DNA of 29,487 bases from JAJRZX01 sp964472295 (GCA_964472295.1 CAYYJQ010000023.1:1-29487), one strand, 5' to 3'. Shown: positions 14,417 through 22,941, counted from the first letter of the stretch. Numbers and translations: made by a program. Notes: a model not told the origin generated them from the sequence alone.

Positions 14417-16126
14417 ATGGCAACCTGGGAGAAGATAAAATTTTTCTACGAAACCATGCTCGGTGCAAAGGGTTCGACCCTTGCGGCAGGAAGTACGCTT
14501 GCCGGCACGGATGTCACTAACATCCATAACATGCTCGAGGTCAACAGGTGGGAGGCCGCCGACGCAACGGACCCTCAGTATATTACGTGGAGCGCCAATC
14601 TCCTCTTAAACGGCAACTTCGAGGCCTGGACAGGCGGGGCAGGCGCGGCGCCCGATTACTGGACGCTCTCGGGCGCAGGGGCTCTTGTGGCCCCCGAGAA
14701 CATCACCATCAAGGAGGGCGCCGCCTCGGCAAAGGTGACTCGCGTCGGCGTTGACTGCTCGCTTACGCAGGACATAACTTCATATATGGACCATATCGGC
14801 GAGATCTTCAGCCTCGGCGTCTGGGTCCTAGCAACGGCGTCCAGCCAGGCAAGGCTCTCTATTACGGACAATGTAAAGACATCTTACTCTGTCTGGCATA
14901 GCGGAGGCGGCGGCTGGGAATTTCTTGAGACCGAACTACAGGTATCAGCGGGGGCGACTGGCCTTGCGGTAAGTCTTGAGGTCATGGGCACGGACGGAGA
15001 TGTCTTCTTTGACGGTGCCTCGGGGGGCGTAAGAAAGAGCGCTGATTACCTTGCCGTCCTTGGCCACGACTTCCATGGTTCAGGGGGTACACTTATCCTT
15101 GAGGCCTCAGATGACGGATTTGTCTCGGAGGTTCAGACCGTGCTCTCCCTTCGCCCCACATCCAACAGGGCCCTTGTCTCCGAGGCGCGGCTTCTTGCAA
15201 ATCCTGGCTTCGAGGTCTGGGATAAGGGACCAAACGCCGCGCCCACGGGCTGGACCCTCGGAGGCGGCCCCTCGGCGGCCATTGGAAGAGAGAGTATTAT
15301 TGTATTTGATGGCCTCTATAGCGCGCGCCTTGCAAGCGCTCAGAATGAGACCGCCTATCTGGAGGCGGATAAGAGGGGTAACCCCCTTGACCTTGCCTAT
15401 CTATCGGGCAGGACCATCTCCTTTGGCGTTTATGTTAATACCAGTACTTCTGGCCGCGTAACGCTCCGCATATATGACGACGACGGCACTGGAGCGCAGT
15501 TCACCGAGGGCGCGGCGCACACAGGGGGAGGCACATGGCAGTTTCTTACAGTTACACGCACCCTGAGGCCGGGCCTTACTTCTCTCTCGGCAAGGTGTCA
15601 TATTTCAACAGGACCTGCCACCACGGCATACCTTGACAGCGCCGTCATGAAGGCGGTCCCTTCGCTTCAGGCAGGGGACCTCTCGGATTACATTACGCCC
15701 GGCGCCGTAAGCAGACGGCACTGGCGTCTCAAGATGACGGGGCACATGAGCGCCCCGCGAATGAGCATCTGCGTCTGGGGAGACAAGACAATCCTCGACT
15801 ATGCCAGCACAGCCTTTGACCCTTACGCCGAGGCGGTTCAGGCAAGCGTTAACATAAGTAGCGCTGGTTTCCTCATGGGCGTGCACGAGAGATACTCGGA
15901 GCGTCGCATGAACCTTACCTTTCGAGGGGCCGATGCCGCGCTCTACGGTAAGGTCCGCTCTTGGTGGGAGACTTCAGGCCTCAAGAATTTTTTTCTTGCC
16001 TGGGAGCGCGGTAATAACCCCGACGATGTCTTTCTTATGTACCCGGACTCGTCCTTTACCAACCCGCTCAAGAACACCGGTCTCTACAGGGACATCAACA
16101 TAAAACTCAAGGGGAGAAAGGAATAG
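14417..16126 (+). CDS. Tail-tip protein with two inserted jelly-roll domains
   Basis: The 569-residue protein begins 3 bases after the tape measure. Residues 1-60 contain NIHNMLEVNRWEAADATDPQ, and residues 209-234 contain ADYLAVLGHDFHGSGG. Both are parts of a discoidin-like fold common in phage tail proteins, and the fold resumes at residues 433-455 (HWRLKMTGHMSAPR). The gaps are filled by two domains, about 61-203 and 257-415. Each starts with an N-(G/P)-x-F-E motif (LLLNGNFEAW; LLANPGFEVW) and ends in a strand with FFDGA or AYLDSAV, like CBM4/9 carbohydrate-binding modules. The C-terminal 110 residues (YSERRMNLTFRG, WWETSGLKNFFLAWERG) look like a structural tail domain. It probably sits at the tail tip and touches host surface sugars; that role is inferred. 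Confidence 0.65.
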   Translation: MATWEKIKFFYETMLGAKGSTLAAGSTLAGTDVTNIHNMLEVNRWEAADATDPQYITWSANLLLNGNFEAWTGGAGAAPDYWTLSGAGALVAPENITIKEGAASAKVTRVGVDCSLTQDITSYMDHIGEIFSLGVWVLATASSQARLSITDNVKTSYSVWHSGGGGWEFLETELQVSAGATGLAVSLEVMGTDGDVFFDGASGGVRKSADYLAVLGHDFHGSGGTLILEASDDGFVSEVQTVLSLRPTSNRALVSEARLLANPGFEVWDKGPNAAPTGWTLGGGPSAAIGRESIIVFDGLYSARLASAQNETAYLEADKRGNPLDLAYLSGRTISFGVYVNTSTSGRVTLRIYDDDGTGAQFTEGAAHTGGGTWQFLTVTRTLRPGLTSLSARCHISTGPATTAYLDSAVMKAVPSLQAGDLSDYITPGAVSRRHWRLKMTGHMSAPRMSICVWGDKTILDYASTAFDPYAEAVQASVNISSAGFLMGVHERYSERRMNLTFRGADAALYGKVRSWWETSGLKNFFLAWERGNNPDDVFLMYPDSSFTNPLKNTGLYRDINIKLKGRKE

Positions 16127-16128
16127 AT

Positions 16129-17802
16129 ATGTCTGACCTCAGGATTCAGTACCAGGACGAGATGGTTGGAGCCGGGCACCCCGCCAAGGCCGATACCCTG
16201 AATAGATTAATGCTTGCCGAGCACGGCATGGACGGCTCTCACAAGTGGCTTGATGTGACGCACCCGGATTTTGGCGCAATGGGCGACGGGGTCACGGACG
16301 ACACCACGGCCATACAGGCGGCCTTTGACGCCGTAGCAATTACAGGCGGGGTCCGCACCCTTTACTTTCCCTCGGGCACCTATATTGTTACGGGCGTCAT
16401 CAACATCAACAAGAACGACCTCGTCATACGCGGCGAGGGTGAATCATCCGTTATCATGGTGCAGTCAGGGGCAGGTGACCTTCAGGCAGGCGGTTATGGG
16501 GCCATCTTTCTCCTCGCAACGGGCACAGGCAATGTCACCATACGCGACCTCCATCTTGATGGAAACGCTGATAACAACACCACATCCACCTACTCCGCGA
16601 TACGCGGTGAGAATACGGATTATCTCACAGTCAGGGATACGCTCATCAGGAATACGCCCTTTAACGCCATATTCCTCGCCGCAACAACCCTGCCCCATAC
16701 GAACTTTACGATAGTGGGGAACAGGCTCGTCAATATCGGGTGGCGCGGCATACAGGTCCAGTACGCTGATACGGGGATTATATCCAGAAACAATATCTTC
16801 TCCACCGGTAGCCAGGGCATAGCCGTTACCGAGGGCTCCACCGTGGGCGCCAACTCGAGCCGAAGGGTGGTTATCTCCGGCAACATCATCAACCGCTCTG
16901 TGGCGCCCACTACTGTTCTTACCGGGCAGGTCGAGAAGGACATGATGATAATACTCGGCAAGGGTAGCCTCTACATGGTCGTGGACGGCAATATCTGCCA
17001 TGACAACAGCAGAGCCGGAGACGACGGCATTGCCGTTGGCGCGAGCTCCTCGACTGACCCCATATTCCAGTCCATAGTCATCAGCAACAACGTTGTAACC
17101 CTTGCCGGAGGCTTTGGCATCGACGCCACGGGTCAGTGCATAGTCACGGGCAACTTCATCTCCAGGGCCGCAACGCACGGCATTGTCATTGCCGGGGACC
17201 TTGGCGCGAACAGGAAGGACACCATTATTGCAAACAACATAATATACAATCCCAACCAGAGCAACAACGCCGCTGGTTCCGGTATCTACATAGGACCCGC
17301 CTCGGCCCCTGCCTCGGCGTGGACAAGACTTCGGGTTCTCAATAATTCGGTGGTGGACGAGGGCGCGAGGGTGCGGTACGGCATCTACCTTAATGCCAGC
17401 AACGTTGCCATGAATAATTTAGAGATAAGGGGTAATGACCTTGAGATGGTGACAATTGATTCGATTAAGATCGTCAATCCATCCAACATCACGAACCTTC
17501 GCATCAGGGATAACGTGGAGAAGAACCTCTTCAGGTCTCTTCCCACTGGCTCTACGCCCTCGGTCCTTGGCGGTGAGTATTTTCAGACAGCCAACACACA
17601 GCCTACCACCATTACCATGTTCAACGACGGCTATATCGGTCAGAGGGTTCATATAAGGTTCGCTGACAGCAACACCACTGTTCAGTTTGCCGGGAGCAAC
17701 CTCAAGGGCAATGGAGGCGTTAATTTTACGGGCAAGGCGGGCGATTTTCTGGACTGTGTTTTTCAGGGAACGCAGTGGGCCTGTATGGTGAACAGCGTTT
17801 GA
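16129..17802 (+). CDS. Tailspike with right-handed beta-helix (pectate-lyase-like)
   Basis: The 557-residue protein has an N-terminal anchor (VGAGHPAKADTLNRLMLAEH, residues about 14-33) shared with other phage tail proteins. This is followed by the classical entry of the pectate-lyase-3 superfamily, DFGAMGDGVTDDTTAIQAAF (about residues 47-66), and FPSGTYIV. From about residue 85 to 480 it is a long series of short beta turns with many N-N ladders (SRNNIFSTG, ISGNIINRS, ISNNVV), which is the sign of a right-handed beta-helix. The end is a small beta domain. Such spikes bind or cut host surface polysaccharide. No catalytic residues can be named by eye, so enzyme activity is not proven. Confidence 0.85.
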   Translation: MSDLRIQYQDEMVGAGHPAKADTLNRLMLAEHGMDGSHKWLDVTHPDFGAMGDGVTDDTTAIQAAFDAVAITGGVRTLYFPSGTYIVTGVININKNDLVIRGEGESSVIMVQSGAGDLQAGGYGAIFLLATGTGNVTIRDLHLDGNADNNTTSTYSAIRGENTDYLTVRDTLIRNTPFNAIFLAATTLPHTNFTIVGNRLVNIGWRGIQVQYADTGIISRNNIFSTGSQGIAVTEGSTVGANSSRRVVISGNIINRSVAPTTVLTGQVEKDMMIILGKGSLYMVVDGNICHDNSRAGDDGIAVGASSSTDPIFQSIVISNNVVTLAGGFGIDATGQCIVTGNFISRAATHGIVIAGDLGANRKDTIIANNIIYNPNQSNNAAGSGIYIGPASAPASAWTRLRVLNNSVVDEGARVRYGIYLNASNVAMNNLEIRGNDLEMVTIDSIKIVNPSNITNLRIRDNVEKNLFRSLPTGSTPSVLGGEYFQTANTQPTTITMFNDGYIGQRVHIRFADSNTTVQFAGSNLKGNGGVNFTGKAGDFLDCVFQGTQWACMVNSV

Positions 17803-17821
17803 TACATGGGCGGGGGCCAAG

Positions 17822-19546
17822 ATGGTAACAGAGAGATTCATTGAAGAACTGAATAAGGGCGATAACAGGCCCAACGTTGTGCTGGAGTTGAGGTTAAAGG
17901 GTGGGACCCGTTTTCTTGGTCTTCATGGGGGCAGGCCCGAGGTGATACATTACCGCGCTGACGCGAAGTACCGCGCCGACGCCGACATAAACGCCGTGGG
18001 CTCGGACACACTGCACTTCATAGACCCAGTCCTGAAGTCCATATCATCGCTTCAGAACAGGATAGACCCATCAAAGGGCTTTGCCACGAGGGGAGAACTC
18101 AAGGCTGTAATCGTCGGGCGTGAGAACTTCCGCTCGCTTATCAGCGACGAGTTCCTGAAGAACACCCCTGTTGTAAGAAAGGACGGTTTCATAGCGCCAG
18201 GGTTTACATACGGTGATTATGCGGAGACCTTCTCGGGCGTAATTTCCAACTGGAGCCGCAAGGGCGACGAGCTGACCCTTACCATCGCCGATACCCTTGC
18301 TGATGTGGGCAGTCTCCAGCTCCCAGAGAGCAGCGCCAGCGGGGCGCAGTGGCTTGATTATACAAACACCCACCCCGTGGAGATAATGAAAGACCTTCTC
18401 GTCAACAGGCTGGGCCTTGAGGCTTCCATTATGGACACTTTACGCTTTGACACCGAGGGCTCGCTCTGGCTTAACGGATGGACCTTCAGCAGGGTCCTTA
18501 CCGAGCCCCTTGAGGCCAACAGGATACTCAATGAACTCCAAATTGAGACAAACTCCTTCATAGTCCATGACGGGCTCCGCGTCAGTTTCAAGGTCTTCGC
18601 CCCCCCGCCCCCAGGCACGGTGGTGGAAGAGTGGCGGGAAGGCACGCATATAATTGAGAATTCGCTTACCCAGGACTCTGGCTACAGGGACAAGTTCTTC
18701 AACCGCGTGGTTGTCTACTTCGACCATAAGGGATCTGGCGATAGCACGGATAACTTCGAGAGCGCCGTCATAGCCGCGGACGCGGCATCGCAGGACCCGT
18801 CACAGTGGAACGAGATCTCCACAAAGACCATAAAGAGCAGGTGGATAAGGTCTTTTACCCATACCCAGCCCGTGGGCATAACGGGCGTTGTTGTGAGCCA
18901 TTTCTCCAGGAGCAACGGAGCCGGCTCCGCTACCCTTACATTCACCCCTGGCGCCGGAGGAGAACATTCTCTTAAGTGGGCCGCTCCGGGAGAGGCCGCG
19001 GGGGCCCCGGTGGTATTCTCCTCAGCCGGCAAGTACACACTCAATTCCTCAAACACCAACAAGTGGGCAGAGGTAGTGGTGGATTACAGCGGCCTTCCCA
19101 CGCAGGCAACAAGCGATACCATAACCATAACGCCCCTTAACGGCCTTGGCATGGCCTCGCAACTTGCGCAGAAGATACTTAACCGCTACCGCGACCCTGT
19201 CTCTACCATAAGTTTCGAGATGGACTTGAGTAACATGGTCTACGGAGGCGAGTTCATAAGACCAGCAGACTTCAAGGACATCACGACAGATGAGGCCTCT
19301 GAGTTTGGCACAGCCTCGTGGACAAAGGAGCGTGTCATGGTTACAAAGGTGCGCCCTGACATGAGCAGTCACAGGGTACGCGTGGAGGCCGTTGAGACGA
19401 AGATGTACCGAAGATACGGCTTTGTGGCACCGGCGGGACAGCCCGATTACGGGGCGGCCACTAAAGCGGAGCGCGAGCGCGCGTACATAGGAGACAGCGC
19501 CAACATGGTTAATGGTGGAACTGAAGACGGATACGTAATCTGGTAA
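17822..19546 (+). CDS. Tail hub/baseplate-like protein
   Basis: The 574-residue protein has an N-terminal beta part (residues about 1-130), then TFSGVISNWSRKGDELTLTI (about 137-156), which resembles the hub domain of phage tail-tip proteins. The segment around residues 190-250 carries EIMKDLLVNRLGL and EANRILNELQIETNSFI, a pattern of hub proteins. Residues about 350-440 form a Ser/Thr-rich beta insert (GAGSATLTFTPGAGGEHSL). The C-terminus (YGFVAPAGQPDYGAATKAE… to DGYVIW) is also typical of tail proteins that end at the tip. It lies 19 bases after the tailspike and before another fibre, which supports a tail-tip hub. Exact family not confirmed. Confidence 0.65.
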   Translation: MVTERFIEELNKGDNRPNVVLELRLKGGTRFLGLHGGRPEVIHYRADAKYRADADINAVGSDTLHFIDPVLKSISSLQNRIDPSKGFATRGELKAVIVGRENFRSLISDEFLKNTPVVRKDGFIAPGFTYGDYAETFSGVISNWSRKGDELTLTIADTLADVGSLQLPESSASGAQWLDYTNTHPVEIMKDLLVNRLGLEASIMDTLRFDTEGSLWLNGWTFSRVLTEPLEANRILNELQIETNSFIVHDGLRVSFKVFAPPPPGTVVEEWREGTHIIENSLTQDSGYRDKFFNRVVVYFDHKGSGDSTDNFESAVIAADAASQDPSQWNEISTKTIKSRWIRSFTHTQPVGITGVVVSHFSRSNGAGSATLTFTPGAGGEHSLKWAAPGEAAGAPVVFSSAGKYTLNSSNTNKWAEVVVDYSGLPTQATSDTITITPLNGLGMASQLAQKILNRYRDPVSTISFEMDLSNMVYGGEFIRPADFKDITTDEASEFGTASWTKERVMVTKVRPDMSSHRVRVEAVETKMYRRYGFVAPAGQPDYGAATKAERERAYIGDSANMVNGGTEDGYVIW

Positions 19547-19561
19547 GGAGGAGGTCATCAT

Positions 19562-20152
19562 ATGGCAGCGCCAAGCAAGAACTGGACGGACATACCTGAT
19601 ACGGCTATAGACGCGGACAGCCCGCTGGACACTACGCTCCTTACGGAGATAAGGGATGACCTTGTGCATCTACGCGAATGGATGGGCTTTAATTACACCG
19701 CCGCAATGGACCATAACCACGACGGGGTGAATAGCGCGCTACCCGGTGCCACAGGTTCTTATACCACCACAGGAGGTGCGGGAGACCTCGTACTTGCCGC
19801 TGATACGGAGCAGTGGAAGTACGGCGACGTCAATGGCACGTGGACAAAGATAAAGGAACTCAAGATAGGCAGAGGCGGATCTCTGAAGATGAGTTTTGAT
19901 GGCATGGTCTCCGTCTTTGCCGGTCCCCCGACTTCGGCGGGGGCGAGGATATACAAAAACTCCATACCCTACGGCGCATCGCGCACCTTTTCCACGGCCT
20001 ATCAGACCTTTACGGAGACACTGTCTGGCCTAATGCCTGGCGACCTTGTCCAGCTCTACTATGTCTGCAACGGCATAGACGACCGGGTTTATGTGCGTAA
20101 CTTCAGGCTCTACGCTGACCACAACTTTCAGTCCACCGTAATACTCGATTAG
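19562..20152 (+). CDS. Tail fibre protein with HxH motif
   Basis: The 196-residue protein starts behind TAAGGAGGAGG. Its N-terminus (NWTDIPDTAIDADSPLDTTL, then VHLREWMG) is a well-known attachment domain of phage fibres. It is followed by AAMDHNHDGVNSA, whose H-N-H motif may bind metal as H-x-H motifs do in some fibre tips. The C-terminal 120 residues are beta-rich (LKMSFDGMVSVF, RIYKNSIPYG, DLVQLYYVCNGIDD) and form a probable distal domain. It lies at the end of the tail genes, just before lysis genes, which is the usual place for receptor-binding fibres. Confidence 0.75.
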   Translation: MAAPSKNWTDIPDTAIDADSPLDTTLLTEIRDDLVHLREWMGFNYTAAMDHNHDGVNSALPGATGSYTTTGGAGDLVLAADTEQWKYGDVNGTWTKIKELKIGRGGSLKMSFDGMVSVFAGPPTSAGARIYKNSIPYGASRTFSTAYQTFTETLSGLMPGDLVQLYYVCNGIDDRVYVRNFRLYADHNFQSTVILD

Positions 20153-20259
20153 GAGACCTCTGAATAATTCGTCCCTGATTTAAGGAGAGACGGGAAAGAA
20201 AAAGCGTGGTTTTTCCTTTACCGTACACAGTTTTTCAATAACTTGTATCAAAAATGGCG

Positions 20260-20275
20260 GTGCCCCGCCGGGCAC
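20260..20275 (+). other. Hairpin in the leader of the lysis genes
   Basis: GTGCCC and GGGCAC form a perfect 6-bp stem around CGCC, ending just before the AAGGAGG ribosome site of the next gene. The 138-base gap before it is AT-rich and has no clear promoter. The hairpin could delay or tune lysis gene translation; this is inference. Confidence 0.4.
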
Positions 20276-20290
20276 TTCAAGGAGGTCGAG

Positions 20291-20584
20291 ATGAGCCCCG
20301 AGAGAGACGCGAATCTATGGATGGCCCTTAGCGGAGGTCTCCTTGCCCTCTGGTCTGCCATGCTCTCCTATACGCTTCGTGCATTTGGACAGAGGATGGA
20401 TAAATTAGAGCACCAGGGTGTGCCCAAACCCGAGTGCACGCTCTTTCGTAGCAACAACACGGGCATCTTGAGTGAGATAAAACAGACCCTTGCCGAGAAC
20501 AGCAGGGATATTCAGCAGATGAAGAACGCCATAGTAAAGATTGCCACAAAGATGGAGGCCTTTCTCGATGAAGACAGACCTTGA
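20291..20584 (+). CDS. Single-span membrane protein in the lysis module
   Basis: The 97-residue protein starts at ATG 20291 with AAGGAGGTCGAG in front; the upstream in-frame ATG at 20243 has no such site. Residues about 8-31 form one hydrophobic span (ANLWMALSGGLLALWSAMLSY). After a short loop with PKPEC, the rest is a charged, probably coiled-coil helix (ILSEIKQTLAENSRDIQQMK). It overlaps the endolysin start by 14 bases. One span plus coiled coil fits an inner-membrane spanin or an accessory holin-like protein. No lipoprotein partner is seen, so the exact role is open. Confidence 0.65.
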   Translation: MSPERDANLWMALSGGLLALWSAMLSYTLRAFGQRMDKLEHQGVPKPECTLFRSNNTGILSEIKQTLAENSRDIQQMKNAIVKIATKMEAFLDEDRP

Positions 20585-21005
20585 ACAAGCCCTGGACTTT
20601 GTCCTCAAGTGGGAAGGGGGATATGTTTTTGACCCCCTTGACCCCGGAGGTGAGACTAACTTTGGCATCTCCAAGAGGGCCTACCCCATGCTGGACGTGA
20701 AGAGCCTCACCAGGGAAGAGGCCGCGGACATCTACAGGCATGATTACTGGGACAAGGCGGGCTGCGAAGGCCTCTCATGGCCACTTGACATGGTGGTCTT
20801 TGATACGGCCGTGAACCTGGGCGTAAGGCGCGCCCTTGAGTTCCTCTCTCGCACAGGGGTCTGGCAGGGCTACATCATCGAGCGTATCGACTATTACAAT
20901 AAACTCAATAAGAGACGTTACATGCACGGGTGGATCAACCGCGCCGTGGACCTCTACAGGACGGCCTCCGCCGAGGGGCATCCCTTGAGCGGCCAGGGCC
21001 GATGA
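20571..21005 (+). CDS. Phage endolysin, GH108-type muramidase
   Basis: The 144-residue enzyme cuts the glycan strand of peptidoglycan at lysis. The N-terminal catalytic region has FVLKWEGGYVFDPLDPGGET with the expected catalytic Glu at residue 16 (K-W-E-G-G). It is followed by NFGISKRAYP and EAADIYRHDYWDKA, all typical for glycoside hydrolase family 108. The C-terminal part (VFDTAVNLGVRRALEFLSR to GWINRAVDLY) matches the short peptidoglycan-binding half of this family. No signal peptide is present, so release depends on the holin. Start ATG 20571 overlaps the previous gene. It is slightly shorter than many family members. Confidence 0.9.
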   Translation, partial: KTDLEQALDFVLKWEGGYVFDPLDPGGETNFGISKRAYPMLDVKSLTREEAADIYRHDYWDKAGCEGLSWPLDMVVFDTAVNLGVRRALEFLSRTGVWQGYIIERIDYYNKLNKRRYMHGWINRAVDLYRTASAEGHPLSGQGR

Positions 21006-21064
21006 AACGCGATGGGCAGGGCACCCTGACTGGTAGAGCGAAATATAATGGGAGGATATTGAAG

Positions 21065-21487
21065 ATGACACCTATAGTGGGAGACCTCATAGAGAGTACT
21101 GTGGGCAGGGTGGTGGGAAGACTCGCCGATAGATACCTTCCCGCCTCCATGAGCGAGGCCGAGAAGGCGGAATTTCGCCTGAAGGCCCGCGATATGGCTA
21201 TGGAAGAGGCAAAGGCCGCGACAGCGGACGTGCAGAACGCCCGTGCCCTTGCCATGAAAGAAGGCGAGGGAGCCCCTGCCTGGGCCAATGTACTCAAGGT
21301 GACGCACAGGCCCCTCTGGTCCTTCATCATGCTAATCGTTTTCAGCTGGACCATCCTTGCGCCCTACCTCGGCTATCCGCAGATACCTCTCACGGATGTG
21401 CACCGCTCCATCATGCAGACAGTCATCATATTCTACTTTGGCGGCAGGAGCGTGGAGAAGTCAATCAATATGATAAAGGGCGGCTGA
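21065..21487 (+). CDS. Holin of the 3TM/GTA-release family
   Basis: The 140-residue protein starts at ATG 21065 behind GGGAGG; the long N-terminal extension of the open frame overlaps the endolysin and is not likely to be used. The N-terminal 70 residues are charged and helical (SEAEKAEFRLKARDMAMEEA). The C-terminal half has hydrophobic spans: SFIMLIVFSWTILAPYLGY and SIMQTVIIFYFGGRSVEKS. The combination of a soluble helical start, THRPLWSF and the FYFGGRSVEK ending fits the Pfam holin family '3TM, for gene-transfer release'. It would permeabilise the inner membrane and let the endolysin out. It is the last phage gene seen. Confidence 0.8.
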   Translation: MTPIVGDLIESTVGRVVGRLADRYLPASMSEAEKAEFRLKARDMAMEEAKAATADVQNARALAMKEGEGAPAWANVLKVTHRPLWSFIMLIVFSWTILAPYLGYPQIPLTDVHRSIMQTVIIFYFGGRSVEKSINMIKGG

Positions 21488-21499
21488 GTATCGCCGCCC
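21478..21499 (+). terminator. Strong hairpin over the holin stop codon
   Basis: GGGCGGC (21478-21484) and GCCGCCC (21493-21499) make a 7-bp GC stem whose 8-base loop begins with the holin stop codon TGA. There is no T-run, so it may stabilise the 3' end of the phage message or act with another factor. It marks the right edge of the phage genes. Confidence 0.45.
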
Positions 21500-21571
21500 C
21501 TCCGCTTCACGGCAGGGGGCCTTCGCGTCAGGAACTCCGCGCCTTCGCCCCCTTCGTACTTTGCCCCACCA

Positions 21572-21601
21572 TTGACAGGTCCCTCTGATAACGCCTATAA
21601 T
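21572..21601 (+). promoter_or_regulatory. Near-consensus sigma-70 promoter for the DUF2905 gene
   Basis: TTGACA (21572-21577), 18 bases, then TATAAT (21596-21601): both boxes are perfect consensus. The expected start of transcription, 7 bases after the -10 box, is the A of the ATG at 21608, so the message should be leaderless. Confidence 0.85.
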
Positions 21602-21607
21602 AAGAGT

Positions 21608-21817
21608 ATGTTACCAAGGGCTCTTATTATCGCCGGGGTCATCCTCATAGTCACGGGAGTAGTCGTTGGCCTCGTCCCAAAGATAACCTTTATCGGAAGA
21701 CTTCCCGGCGACCTCTACTTCAGGAAGGATAACGTCTCCTTCTACTTTCCAATCACCACTTCCATCATTATCAGCCTTGTCCTCTCTCTCCTTTTTTATC
21801 TCATTGGAAGGCGTTGA
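21608..21817 (+). CDS. DUF2905 family membrane protein
   Basis: This 69-residue protein has two hydrophobic spans: residues 4-24 (RALIIAGVILIVTGVVVGLV) and about 48-66 (FPITTSIIISLVLSLLFYLI). They are joined by the family hallmark IGRLPGDLYFRKDNVSFYFP. DUF2905 proteins are small inner-membrane proteins of unknown function, common in Gram-negative bacteria, including deltaproteobacteria. It is the first chromosomal gene after the phage. It has its own perfect promoter and no ribosome site before the ATG, so it is probably translated from a leaderless message. A weak terminator follows. Confidence 0.85.
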   Translation: MLPRALIIAGVILIVTGVVVGLVPKITFIGRLPGDLYFRKDNVSFYFPITTSIIISLVLSLLFYLIGRR

Positions 21818-21837
21818 TTGTTGCAAAAAAGAGAATT

Positions 21838-21860
21838 CAGGGGTTCCTGTTGTTTTTTTT
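21838..21860 (+). terminator. Weak intrinsic terminator after the DUF2905 gene
   Basis: A 4-bp stem, CAGG and CCTG around GGTT, is followed by TTG and eight T residues (21853-21860). The stem is short but the T-run is strong. It separates the DUF2905 gene from lpxC. Confidence 0.5.
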
Positions 21861-21950
21861 ACACAGGCCATGTCTTATGTCTCAATCGTTACCTCTTGAT
21901 TTTTAAAGGGTTTTTGTCTTGGCATGTTTTTTGTATGTAGAACTCACACA

Positions 21951-22877
21951 ATGAAACAGAAGACCATTAAAAAAGAGATAACCTTCTCTGGCGTAGGCCT
22001 GCACACCGGACGTGACGTTGTGGTACGGCTTCTTCCCGCCGGCGAAGACAGGGGCGTCACCTTTATAAGGACAGACCTTCCGGGCTCTCCTTCCATAAAG
22101 GCCGTTGGGGCCAACGTAGTGGATACCAATTACGCCACCACCCTCGGCGCGGGCGGGGTGACCATCGCCACGGTGGAACACATCCTTGCCGCTCTTTACG
22201 GCCTTGGCGTGGACAACGTTGAGATAGAGGTCAATGGCTCGGAGATTCCAATCCTTGACGGCAGTGCCGGGGAGTTTATCAGAAAGATAAGAACCGCTGG
22301 GCTCCGAAGCCTCTCGGCCAGGCGCAGGTATCTCGTGGTAAAGAGGCCCATCAAGGTCTCTGAAGGGGACAAGTACCTCATGCTCATACCCTCCAAGGAG
22401 CCTGGCCTCAGGATAGACTATTCCATAGACTTTGACCACTCACTCCTTTCTCAGCAGACCTTCAGCGCGCACCTTACCCGCGATGTCTTTATAGAAGAGA
22501 TAGGCAACGCAAGGACATTCGGGTTCCTGAGCGACATTGAAATGCTCCGCGCCAACGGCCTTGCCATGGGCGGCTCGCTGAATAACGCGGTGGTAGTGGG
22601 AGACAGCCATATCCTCAATGAGGACGGCCTCCGCTACCCAGACGAGTTTGTGCGTCACAAGGCCCTTGACCTTATGGGCGACCTCTCCCTCGTGGGCGCT
22701 CCCGTAAGGGGCCTTCTCATTGCCCACAGGTCCGGCCACGCCCTCAATCACCGCCTTGTGCAGAAGATGGCGCGTCACAGGTCAAGGTGGGAGCTCTCGC
22801 TGGCCGCTCCGGCTGAACATGGCACGGTATCAAGAAGGGTATACAGCAACTTCCGCCGCGAGGCAGTAGCCTTCTGA
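21951..22877 (+). CDS. lpxC: UDP-3-O-acyl-N-acetylglucosamine deacetylase
   Basis: LpxC carries out the first committed step of lipid A synthesis in the cytoplasm by removing the acetyl group from UDP-3-O-acyl-GlcNAc. The 308-residue length is normal. Family landmarks are all present: GVGLHTG near the start, TVEHILAALYG with a zinc-binding His, IPILDGSAGEF, NARTFGFLSDIE, LNNAVVVGD, HKALDLMGDL with the second zinc His and Asp, and GHALNHRL with the catalytic His. ATG 21951 is chosen because MKQKTIKKEI leads directly into the first strand; the ATG at 21924 would add nine odd residues. No clear ribosome site is visible. It is followed by a terminator. Confidence 0.97.
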   Translation: MKQKTIKKEITFSGVGLHTGRDVVVRLLPAGEDRGVTFIRTDLPGSPSIKAVGANVVDTNYATTLGAGGVTIATVEHILAALYGLGVDNVEIEVNGSEIPILDGSAGEFIRKIRTAGLRSLSARRRYLVVKRPIKVSEGDKYLMLIPSKEPGLRIDYSIDFDHSLLSQQTFSAHLTRDVFIEEIGNARTFGFLSDIEMLRANGLAMGGSLNNAVVVGDSHILNEDGLRYPDEFVRHKALDLMGDLSLVGAPVRGLLIAHRSGHALNHRLVQKMARHRSRWELSLAAPAEHGTVSRRVYSNFRREAVAF

Positions 22878-22941
22878 GGCGGCACGAGAACATCCCCCGG
22901 CGAACCTCTTGCCAGGGCAACACGTCCCTGTCTTGCCGGAA

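Noticed and set aside
21488..21607. Phage attachment site at the phage-host border
   Set aside because: No direct repeat or tRNA end is visible here, and the left border lies outside the window, so att sites cannot be judged.
21914..21939. Promoter for lpxC (TTGTCT and TATGTA)
   Set aside because: The spacer is only 14 bases and both boxes are poor, so no lpxC promoter is claimed.
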